Origin: Acidilobaceae archaeon
Lineage (GTDB): Archaea > Thermoproteota > Thermoprotei_A > Sulfolobales > Acidilobaceae
NCBI GenBank assembly: GCA_027034115.1
Contig: JALVJB010000045.1
Coordinates: forward strand, 1 to 5,582
Direction of reading: 5' to 3'
DNA length: 5,582 nucleotides
The position numbers and the translations under genes are program-made. The notes under the pieces are model-generated. The model was not told the DNA's origin and made no database searches. It saw only the letters and a list, made by a program, of their open reading frames with translations. Shown here one piece after another: positions 1-5,446 of this stretch; position 1 is the stretch's first letter, and every line of letters starts with the position of its first letter.

Positions 1-186
1 GTCAGGTATGAGAAAGGAGTACTAAAGCCCCTGGAGCCTTTAGAGCTTCGAGAAGGCGAGGAAGTCAGGATTCAAGTATTACCGGAGGAGTTTCCAGAAT
101 TAGTAGATAAGGTAAGCGTAGAGGCTAACGGGAACGTCGATGAGACTCTTAGGGAGGCCCGTGAGCGTTGGAAGAGGTGGTATTAG
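1..186 (+). CDS. VapB-like antitoxin, DUF104/AF2212-like family (5' end missing)
   Basis: This frame is open from the first base of the window and ends at TAG 184-186, giving 61 visible residues; the start codon lies to the left of the window. The visible N-terminus (VRYEKGVLKPLEPLELREGE) matches the typical opening of the DUF104/AF2212-like antitoxin family, a short beta-hairpin pattern of the form 'YENGVLKPL..L.L.EGE.V.I', so probably only a few residues are missing. The C-terminal half is charged (ETLREARERWKRW, about residues 48-60) and would be the helix that binds and neutralises the toxin. The reading frame overlaps the downstream PIN-domain toxin gene by 19 bases (10 if the toxin starts at GTG 177), the usual arrangement of a translationally coupled toxin-antitoxin operon. 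The family assignment is by recognition of the motif; the role as antitoxin is inferred from family and context. Confidence 0.82.
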   Translation, partial: VRYEKGVLKPLEPLELREGEEVRIQVLPEEFPELVDKVSVEANGNVDETLREARERWKRWY

Positions 187-650
187 ACTCCAGTGTTATA
201 ATCAAGAGCATCATGAAGCCGGGCCGCTGGCTACCCGGGGAAGTCTATAAGAGGGAGCTGGAAACCCATTATAAGGCAAGGACGCTTGTGAAGACGCTTA
301 AGTCTAACAATATAACTGTCCTAATCCCGTATCCAGTAATAGTAGAGGTTGGAGCCGTCATAGCAAGGCTCGCGAGCAGAGAGCTAGCGGAGAGAGTAGT
401 TGAATCTCTCAGAACAACCAAGAATTATATTGTCGTATACGAGGAAGAGTACAGGGATAAGGCGTTGAAAGCTGCCCTACTCACGGGCTCCTCGGGATTC
501 GACGCTTACATCATAGGCCTAGCTTGGAGTCGCGACGCCCTCCTCATTACTGACGATGAACCTATGAGCAGGCACGCGGAGGCACTAGGAGTGAAAGTAG
601 TCCTACTACGTAGCACAAACGTCGAAGATACAATGAAACAACTCCATTGA
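168..650 (+). CDS. PIN-domain ribonuclease toxin, VapC-like
   Basis: A 160-residue PIN-domain protein, predicted to be a Mg2+-dependent endoribonuclease toxin held inactive by the upstream antitoxin. The acidic active-site residues are in the expected order: Asp7 in LDSSVIIK, Glu60 in PVIVEVGAVIARL, Asp112 in GFDAYIIGLA, and Asp129/Asp130 in LLITDDE. A full set suggests the enzyme is intact. The length is slightly above the common 125-150 residues; the extra residues lie around 20-45 (WLPGEVYKRELETHYKARTL). The start at TTG 168 has a GGGAGG ribosome-binding sequence at 152-157, 10 bases upstream; GTG 177 would give a shorter N-terminus (VVLDSS) that also fits the family, so the start is uncertain by three residues. 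Its beginning overlaps the end of the antitoxin gene. The cellular RNA target (VapC toxins commonly cut tRNA or rRNA) cannot be read from the sequence. Confidence 0.9.
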   Translation: MEEVVLDSSVIIKSIMKPGRWLPGEVYKRELETHYKARTLVKTLKSNNITVLIPYPVIVEVGAVIARLASRELAERVVESLRTTKNYIVVYEEEYRDKALKAALLTGSSGFDAYIIGLAWSRDALLITDDEPMSRHAEALGVKVVLLRSTNVEDTMKQLH

Positions 651-672
651 ATAAATGAATTGTTGGATTATT

Positions 673-691
673 CTATATTATGCAAATATAG
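673..691. repeat. 7-bp inverted repeat downstream of the toxin gene
   Basis: CTATATT (673-679) and AATATAG (685-691) are perfect inverted arms around a 5-base loop, starting 22 bases after the toxin stop codon. It is the only ordered structure I see in the 651-783 gap. It could help end or stabilise the toxin mRNA or be a protein-binding palindrome, but an AT-only stem of this size is weak and can arise by chance. The rest of the gap shows no ORF with a credible start and no clear poly-T terminator. Confidence 0.3.
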
Positions 692-783
692 CTATCGGGG
701 CTAAGAGAGGCGTCTGCAACGTTTTGCGGTCTCGTCTATCGGCGCATTCAACACTGGTTTTATGATGTTTTAAAGGTGTCTGG

Positions 784-861
784 TGGCGGGCCCGCCGGGA
801 TTTGAACCCGGGACCTCCGGCTCCGAAGGCCGGCGCTCTGTCCTGGCTGAGCTACGGGCCC
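784..861 (-). tRNA. tRNA-Arg, anticodon TCG
   Basis: Read on the minus strand this folds as a complete 78-base cloverleaf. It has an acceptor stem GGGCCCG/CGGGCCC, a D stem GCTC/GAGC with a GG-containing loop, an anticodon stem CCGGC/GCCGG with loop CTTCGGA, a five-base variable loop AGGTC, and a T stem CCGGG/CCCGG with loop TTCAAAT. The anticodon TCG in the loop reads the Arg codon CGA. The discriminator is G and the CCA end is encoded in the DNA (784-786 on the plus strand). There is no intron in the anticodon loop. All stems are perfectly paired and very GC-rich, as expected in a hyperthermophile. It is transcribed away from the MMPL gene, and its 3' end faces the toxin-antitoxin pair. Confidence 0.97.
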
Positions 862-896
862 TTTTGTTGCTGTGCCCTGTTGTCTTGTTGTTTGTC

Positions 897-930
897 GGGG
901 TTTATGGGTTGTGGTGTATTGTTTATTAAT
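897..930 (-). promoter_or_regulatory. Candidate TATA box(es) for the tRNA-Arg gene
   Basis: On the minus strand there are two AT-rich candidates upstream of the tRNA: ACCCATAAACC around 899-909 and TTAATAAAC around 921-929. From the first, a start about 26 bases on would fall near 878 and leave a roughly 16-base 5' leader for RNase P to remove; the second would leave a leader of about 38 bases. Neither is a perfect archaeal box A, and the gap is shared with the divergent MMPL gene, so the assignment is tentative. Confidence 0.3.
922..929 (+). promoter_or_regulatory. Candidate TATA box for the MMPL transporter gene
   Basis: TTTATTAA at 922-929 resembles an archaeal box A. A transcript start about 26 bases downstream would be near 951, giving a leader of about 14 bases before GTG 965. 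That leader has no convincing ribosome-binding sequence (the GGAGGG at 970-975 lies inside the gene), so translation would be from a short or nearly leaderless mRNA, which is common in Crenarchaeota. An 8-base palindrome, GATATATC (945-952), sits at the presumed start of transcription and could be an operator. Confidence 0.4.
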
Positions 931-964
931 GGATCAGTTGGTGTGATATATCGGGTGTTGGTAT

Positions 965-3900
965 GTGTTGGAGGGAGTTATAAGTCGGCGGCCGTGGGCT
1001 ATCATCGTTATATGGCTTGTAGTCGTGGCTGTTGCATCGCCGTTGGCTGCTAGTATTAATAGTGCTGTGAAGACTAGTCAGGAGCAGTTCCTGCCCTCGT
1101 CTGCTGAGAGTGTCCGGGCTGATAAGGCTCTCGGGGAGCTTGCTGGTGGTAATGCTACTCGTGGTTCTCCCGACTATTTGCTGGTGGTCTCTGGTGTGCC
1201 GGTGAGCTTTGAGTCCTATGCTAGGTTGAAGCCATGGTACTTTGGCTTGGGGATTCGCGGGAATGCTAGCCTCATGTCTTGGATCGATATCGTTGCTAGT
1301 GTTGAGGCTAGGATGAGCGAGGGGTATAGGAGGGGAGTTAATGGTAGTGTTAGCCTTGTAGAGGGGCTCCTCGGGGTTGCCCAGACCTATAATGAAACCC
1401 TGAAGGCTGTCTCGGGGCTGGGCGCGCTCGTCAATGCTAGCGACGTGGTCTATGATAGATACCTTGACCTGAGAGGTGCTGGCAGGGCTGTTAACGCTAC
1501 CCTCCAGGCCCTGGACTTCTCCTGTAACAAGGCTCTCCCCGCGATCGCCGGAGCATACCTTAACGTTGTTAGGAGTGAGGCCCTCCTGGAGGCTGCGACA
1601 GACGCCTATACTAACCCGCCGCTAGGCCAGGACGATATCGCAGTCGTCGTCAAATACTCCAACGTGACGGGGCTACACCCCTTAGACCCAGGCCTCATAG
1701 CCCTAGTCTACAACTACACCATGAGCCACGGGGGACCCTCAGGGTTCAACAACACCCTAGCAGCAGAGCTAGCAGGCCAGGCCGCATGGAACCTCCTAGC
1801 AAGCCACGGAGCGCCAGCCGAGGTCAAACCCTACTTCGACGCCGCATTGAAGACTTGGATACAACTGGTATCCAATGACACCGACCACAGACCCCTTATC
1901 AAGGAGGCGCCGAGCCTCGAGGAGGGCCAGCTCTTACTAGCGCAGAGAATAGCCGGGCTAGAGTCGAAGGCTAAACCAGGAATAGGACAGGCGGTCACAG
2001 GAATACTAGCGTCCAGTATGCCTCAAGAGGCTAAGCCCATAGTGGAAGCAGTGGGAGCCGCTGTTGTCCGTGCAAACTGCACCGCTACCCCGGAGGTAGG
2101 GGAGAACGCTCTAGCCAGGGTCCTAGTAGAGCAGGGGACCCCCGAGAATATTGCGGCTAGGCTGGCTAAAGCTGTTGTCGAGGGCAGCCTCGAGAAGATG
2201 GAGGCGGCCAGGCTCGCCGTGGAGACCGTGGCAACTAAGGCGAATAAGACGCTGGACAATGCCACCATAGAGGCGATAGCCAAGCTGATAGCCGAGTATG
2301 ACCCCGATGGTAAGGGCTTGACCGCTAGCCCATACGGCCTAGCAGGCCTGCTAGTAGCGGAGAAGGCGGGGGCTAGCCTAGGGAACGAGACCCTCACAGC
2401 CCTCCTACACGCGAAGGACCCCGAGGAGGCCAGCCTAATAGTGACGCAGGCGATACTCGCAGGGAAGCCTCGGGGAGAGAAGGCTCTGGGCCTTCTACGC
2501 CTCCTAGCAAAGGCCGGACTCCTAGGCGCCCCTAAGTCCCAGATCCTAGAGAAGACGCCCGACCTACTGGCAGGGCTAGTGGCGAGTCATGCCGGCAACA
2601 TCACCGTGGAGCAGGCTAAGGCCCTCGGAGCGGCGGCCGTCAGGGTCGTGTCGGGGGAGGCCACGGTCGACGAGGAGGCTAGAGTGCTGACTAATGAGAG
2701 CCTACGCCGAGTATTCGACAACATCACTAGCAGGCTAAGAGGGACCCTCATAGAGAAGGATGGAAACGGGTTCCTAGTAGCGTTGGAGCCGAAGGCCAAC
2801 ACCACCGAGGCTAGGGTTTCCATTGCGAGGGAGGCTAAGAAGGAGTTCGTCGAAGGCCTCAACAAGCTCGGGTACAAGGCTAAGGTGCTCTTGGGTGGCA
2901 ACGAGTACATGCACTATGAGATGAGCGAGTACGCTGAGAAGGACATTAAGAAGAGTGATAGGCTCAGCATGGTCTTCGTAATCATAATACTAGCCTTGAT
3001 AATGGAGAGCATAGCTGCAGTATTCCTACCCTTCATAGGCATAGGTTTCGGCCTCATGACCAGCCTGGCAGCCGCCTTCGTCCTAGCCAAGGCTGGCGTA
3101 ATAGACGTGACAACGCATAGCAGGACTATAATGTTCACCACCGGCCTGGGGCTGGGCATAGACTACGCCGCATACGTGTCTAGAAGGTTCAGGGAGGCCG
3201 CCTCTAAGGGGCTCTCCAGTAGGGACGCGGCTGTCGAGGCATACAAGGCGAGCCTGCGCCCGGTTATAGCTGGTGCGACCGCTGCTATGATAGGCTTCGG
3301 TAGCATGCTACTCGCCTGGGACTTCCCCTTCATATCTAGTATCGGAGCCGACGTGCCACTGACAATATTCTTCGTGATGATCGCTAGCCTGACCTTCATA
3401 CCAGCACTCCTAGCCTATGTCGGCGAGTCGAGGTGGTTCTGGTGGCCCAGGCACCCCGTGGAGACGAGGAGGGAGCCCAGGTTCCTGGGGGCTGGGAGGT
3501 GGAGTGCGAGGCACCCCTGGGTACTCATAGGAATAGCTGTAGTACTAGCCGCCCTCGCAGGAGTAGTGATGTACGGGTTCCAGGGTAGCTATAACATAGC
3601 ATTGAACCTCCCGCCCAGCTCGGAGTCCCGCCACGCCATAGACTACATCAACACGCACTACGATGCGGGAGTACTGTACCCTGTTACCATTGTGGCAAGT
3701 AGCCACGATAAGGCCGTGGAGATAGCTGGGAAGGTTTCGAGCCTACCCTGCGTCTCCAGAGCGAGCGTTGAGAAGGGCTACCAGGGCAGGGTTGTGACAG
3801 TGATAATGTCGGTAGACCCACTCAGCAAGGAGGGCGTCGACTGCGTCGCCAAGATCCGGAGTGTAGCCCACAGTATCGACCCCGGCAGCCTCGTAGGCGG

Positions 3901-4477
3901 TATGAGCGCGGTGAACCTGGACTTGTACAACCTCATTAACGACAGGTTCTACCATAGGGTATACCCTGTGGCGATAACCCTAATGTTCATAGTCTTCCTA
4001 GCAGTCTACGGCGGCCTGATAACAGCTGTGTCAGCAATACTAGCGGTCGTAATCGCGGCCTACGCTGGCTCCGCGCTCACAGTACTGGTCTACGAGAAGC
4101 TACTCGGGACCAGCGTGCTATGGTACCTGCCAGTAATAGTGTTCACCGCTATACTAGGAGTCGGGATGGACTACAACAGCTTCTACATCGCGAGGGCCCG
4201 CGAGGAGTGCATAGTCGAGTGTAGCAGGGAGGCGGTTGCGAGGAGCATAGCCCTCGCAACCCCCACAGTCCTTGGACTGGCGACGATAATGGCTGGAGCA
4301 TACGTGGGCCTAGCACTAGCCTCGAGCCCCGGCCTGAGCATGATGGGGACAGCCCTGGTCTTCGGCGTGCTACTAGCGGGCTTCTACGCAAGCCTACTAC
4401 TAACGCCTCCACTCATAGCCTTACTGGGCCGGGCGAGCTGGTGGCCCTGGAAGCCTGGAAGGGAGGGGGAAGCCTAG
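965..4477 (+). CDS. MMPL-family (RND superfamily) transporter with a giant extracellular domain
   Basis: An integral membrane exporter, predicted to use the proton gradient to move lipids, drugs or other hydrophobic compounds. The layout is the doubled RND plan: helix 1 at about 10-32; first extracellular region about 33-665; helices 2-6 at about 669-820 with a cytoplasmic linker to 850; helix 7 at 852-872; second extracellular region about 873-998; helices 8-12 at about 1000-1150; and a short basic tail. The proton-relay positions of MMPL proteins are present in both halves: Asp733-Tyr734 in GLGIDYAAY and Asp1069-Tyr1070 in GVGMDYNSFY. The pseudo-twofold halves are visible, as RPVIAGATAAMIGFGSM (from 765) mirrors ATPTVLGLATIMAGAYV. 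The first loop is far longer than the roughly 150 residues usual in the family. Its ends (FLPSSAESVRADK at 42-54, and about 575-660) look like porter domain; between them lies an Ala/Leu-rich helical insertion with 18 Asn-X-Ser/Thr sequons. GTG 965 is the first usable start after a stop at 944; TTG 968 is an alternative. The adjacent PadR gene suggests substrate-responsive control. The substrate is unknown. Confidence 0.93.
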   Translation: MLEGVISRRPWAIIVIWLVVVAVASPLAASINSAVKTSQEQFLPSSAESVRADKALGELAGGNATRGSPDYLLVVSGVPVSFESYARLKPWYFGLGIRGNASLMSWIDIVASVEARMSEGYRRGVNGSVSLVEGLLGVAQTYNETLKAVSGLGALVNASDVVYDRYLDLRGAGRAVNATLQALDFSCNKALPAIAGAYLNVVRSEALLEAATDAYTNPPLGQDDIAVVVKYSNVTGLHPLDPGLIALVYNYTMSHGGPSGFNNTLAAELAGQAAWNLLASHGAPAEVKPYFDAALKTWIQLVSNDTDHRPLIKEAPSLEEGQLLLAQRIAGLESKAKPGIGQAVTGILASSMPQEAKPIVEAVGAAVVRANCTATPEVGENALARVLVEQGTPENIAARLAKAVVEGSLEKMEAARLAVETVATKANKTLDNATIEAIAKLIAEYDPDGKGLTASPYGLAGLLVAEKAGASLGNETLTALLHAKDPEEASLIVTQAILAGKPRGEKALGLLRLLAKAGLLGAPKSQILEKTPDLLAGLVASHAGNITVEQAKALGAAAVRVVSGEATVDEEARVLTNESLRRVFDNITSRLRGTLIEKDGNGFLVALEPKANTTEARVSIAREAKKEFVEGLNKLGYKAKVLLGGNEYMHYEMSEYAEKDIKKSDRLSMVFVIIILALIMESIAAVFLPFIGIGFGLMTSLAAAFVLAKAGVIDVTTHSRTIMFTTGLGLGIDYAAYVSRRFREAASKGLSSRDAAVEAYKASLRPVIAGATAAMIGFGSMLLAWDFPFISSIGADVPLTIFFVMIASLTFIPALLAYVGESRWFWWPRHPVETRREPRFLGAGRWSARHPWVLIGIAVVLAALAGVVMYGFQGSYNIALNLPPSSESRHAIDYINTHYDAGVLYPVTIVASSHDKAVEIAGKVSSLPCVSRASVEKGYQGRVVTVIMSVDPLSKEGVDCVAKIRSVAHSIDPGSLVGGMSAVNLDLYNLINDRFYHRVYPVAITLMFIVFLAVYGGLITAVSAILAVVIAAYAGSALTVLVYEKLLGTSVLWYLPVIVFTAILGVGMDYNSFYIARAREECIVECSREAVARSIALATPTVLGLATIMAGAYVGLALASSPGLSMMGTALVFGVLLAGFYASLLLTPPLIALLGRASWWPWKPGREGEA

Positions 4478-4486
4478 CCCCCCTCC
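4462..4486 (+). terminator. GC-rich hairpin across the transporter stop codon
   Basis: GGAGGGGG (4462-4469) pairs perfectly with CCCCCTCC (4479-4486) around a 9-base loop that contains the transporter stop codon TAG (4475-4477). The stem is 8 bp with seven G-C pairs. There is no T-run after it, so it is not a classic intrinsic terminator; it may slow RNA polymerase, protect the transporter mRNA end, or lower read-through into the PadR gene. The pairing is seen directly; the role is inferred. Confidence 0.45.
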
Positions 4487-4487
4487 A

Positions 4488-4494
4488 CTATAAG
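4488..4494 (+). promoter_or_regulatory. Candidate TATA box for the PadR gene
   Basis: CTATAAG (4488-4494) lies directly after the hairpin that ends the transporter gene. A start about 26 bases downstream falls near 4517, at or just past the GTG 4515 start. The PadR gene could therefore have its own promoter and begin translation at ATG 4557, or be leaderless at 4515, as well as being read from the transporter transcript. A CACTAT repeat (4486-4491 and 4508-4513, 22 bases apart) brackets this site and may be an operator. Confidence 0.4.
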
Positions 4495-4514
4495 TATCCT
4501 GGAGGCGCACTATC

Positions 4515-5003
4515 GTGAGGCGTGGTGCCGGGCGAGTGGCCAGTAGGAGCGACCCGATGCGCTACAGGATGCGGTTCCTAATACTAACAATACTAGCCAT
4601 AGGGCCTAGCCATGGCTACGACATAGCTAAGAGGATCCAGGAAGTCACAGCGGACACGATAAAGCCCAGCCCCGGGAGCATATACCCAGTACTCCACGAG
4701 CTAGCCCGGGAGGGTCTAGTAGAGGAGGAGACCACCATAGTCAGGGGGAGGGCCAGGAAGATCTACAGGCTCACTAGGAAGGGTATGGAGTACATTGCAA
4801 GGGAGCTGGACCTATTCACGGAGATAATCAATAGAATACTCGCCATAATAACCGAGGCCAGGCGTAGCCTCCAGGAGAGACTACAGGGCGAGATAGGGGG
4901 CTGTGTCCCCCCAAGGATACTGGAGGGCCTGGAGAAGCTGAGGGAGAGCCTGGACGCCTACATCAGGGCTATAAGGGAGGAGGGCCAGATCTGCGAGGAC
5001 TAG
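4515..5003 (+). CDS. PadR-family transcriptional regulator
   Basis: A 162-residue cytoplasmic DNA-binding protein with the PadR winged helix-turn-helix at about residues 15-95. Family signatures are PSHGYDI (31-37), the recognition-helix region PSPGSIYPVLHELAREGLV (51-69), and the wing ending YRLTRKG (84-90). Residues 97-160 are charged and helical, fitting the C-terminal dimerisation arm. PadR proteins are usually repressors released by a small molecule and often sit beside the exporter they control; the MMPL gene ends 37 bases upstream on the same strand. GTG 4515 has GGAGG at 4501-4505 nine bases before it. ATG 4557, with AGGAG at 4545-4549, would remove 14 residues (mostly Arg/Gly/Ser) and give the more typical N-terminus MRYRMRFLILTIL. 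Two cysteines (130 and 160) lie in the dimerisation arm and could be a redox or dimer contact, which is speculative. The regulatory target is inferred from position only. Confidence 0.93.
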   Translation: MRRGAGRVASRSDPMRYRMRFLILTILAIGPSHGYDIAKRIQEVTADTIKPSPGSIYPVLHELAREGLVEEETTIVRGRARKIYRLTRKGMEYIARELDLFTEIINRILAIITEARRSLQERLQGEIGGCVPPRILEGLEKLRESLDAYIRAIREEGQICED

Positions 5004-5045
5004 GCCCTCGTAGAGGAATCCCTCAGGCTGGGCCTCTCCTCACAG

Positions 5046-5091
5046 CCAAGGGAGGCTTGGAGGTAATACCATTCATCATCGGGCTATTACC
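5046..5091. repeat. Two tandem inverted repeats between convergent genes
   Basis: Two perfect small hairpins stand side by side. CCAAG (5046-5050) pairs with CTTGG (5056-5060) around a GGAGG loop, and GGTAATA (5062-5068) pairs with TATTACC (5085-5091) around a 16-base loop. The second ends just past the stop codon of the minus-strand gene. A short CCTC/GAGG pair (5006-5009, 5013-5016) also follows the PadR stop. Together they fill the 89-base gap between two gene ends, so a shared transcription-end region is the simplest reading, though no poly-T tract supports it. Confidence 0.35.
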
Positions 5092-5092
5092 G

Positions 5093-5368
5093 TTACTCTT
5101 CCTCCCCCTGGTTTATGAGGGACCCCCACTTGCGGGTGTATAGAACCATGACCATATAGTTCCTCTTGGCGGCGTCCGGCTCCATGCAGCCAGTGGACTC
5201 CACGCTCCCATCCTTCATCACGGCCACGATCCTCTTCCAGCCCTCCGGCCTGTCACAGTCCTCAAGCCTTACCTCCGACACGTAGCCCAGGTGGGCCTTC
5301 CCCTCAAGCTCTATTATCCTAGGGTTCACCAGCTTCTCATCGGCCAACCTCGCCGCACCCCTCATCAT
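5093..5368 (-). CDS. Small protein of unknown function (91 aa)
   Basis: I do not recognise this 91-residue protein. It is predicted soluble, with no signal peptide or membrane helix. Alternating hydrophobic stretches (AHLGYVSEVRLED about 25-37, KRIVAVMKDGSVEST 45-59, NYMVMVLYTRKWG 70-82) suggest a small beta-rich fold. It has two cysteines (38 and 61), a Trp at 44 and 81, and an acidic tail GEEE. Support for a real gene comes from the promoter: a minus-strand CTTTTATA box at 5391-5398 is centred about 26 bases before the ATG at 5368, which fits leaderless expression. The protein has a normal residue mix, unlike the low-complexity shadow frames elsewhere. A second ATG follows immediately. It converges with the PadR gene and diverges from the His-rich gene to its right, so neither neighbour tells its role. 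Confidence 0.68.
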   Translation of the reverse strand: MMRGAARLADEKLVNPRIIELEGKAHLGYVSEVRLEDCDRPEGWKRIVAVMKDGSVESTGCMEPDAAKRNYMVMVLYTRKWGSLINQGEEE

Positions 5369-5390
5369 AATGGCCAGCTAGCTCTGAATG

Positions 5391-5398
5391 TATAAAAG
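5391..5398 (-). promoter_or_regulatory. TATA box of the 91-aa gene, possibly bidirectional
   Basis: On the minus strand this reads CTTTTATA, close to the archaeal box A, and its centre is about 26 bases upstream of the ATG at 5368, so the transcript would begin at or next to the start codon. On the plus strand the same bases read TATAAAAG and would place a start near 5420, about 26 bases before the ribosome-binding sequence and ATG of the divergent His-rich gene. GTTAATAC (5403-5410) is an alternative plus-strand box but would leave a much shorter leader. Confidence 0.55.
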
Positions 5399-5430
5399 AA
5401 TGGTTAATACTCCCGAGGCCCCAGCCAGTG

Positions 5431-5437
5431 AGGAGGG
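5431..5437 (+). promoter_or_regulatory. Ribosome-binding site of the His-rich gene
   Basis: AGGAGGG is a strong anti-16S match. It stands 9 bases before ATG 5447 but only 4 before ATG 5442. The spacing favours 5447, which opens a long frame, whereas 5442 opens a 13-codon Arg-rich frame that stops at TGA 5481-5483. This site therefore decides the start. Confidence 0.6.
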
Positions 5438-5446
5438 TAAGATGAG

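Noticed and set aside
768..776. TTTTAAAGG as a plus-strand promoter for a small RNA
   Set aside because: A transcript from it would be antisense to the tRNA and no RNA-like structure other than the tRNA complement follows.
802..1053. Open reading frame of 83 codons on the plus strand over the tRNA and the start of the transporter
   Set aside because: It runs antisense through the whole tRNA-Arg gene and out of frame with the transporter; the Cys/Gly-rich product reflects the GT-rich DNA, not a protein family.
1741..1800. Frequent CTAG tetranucleotides as a special signal
   Set aside because: They arise from common CTA-G and GCT-AGC codon junctions in the coding frame and need no other explanation.
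2300..2317. DPDGKG (residues 446-451) as an EF-hand calcium site
   Set aside because: The full 12-residue DxDxDG...E loop and flanking helices are not present; only a partial resemblance.
2023..3399. Four minus-strand open frames inside the transporter gene
   Set aside because: They are Ser/Ala/Leu-rich mirror products of GC-rich codons of the real gene, with no promoter, ribosome-binding site or recognisable motif.
3743..4412. Two minus-strand open frames near the 3' end of the transporter
   Set aside because: They lie opposite conserved transporter helices and the second extracellular region and have low-complexity or unstructured products; shadows.
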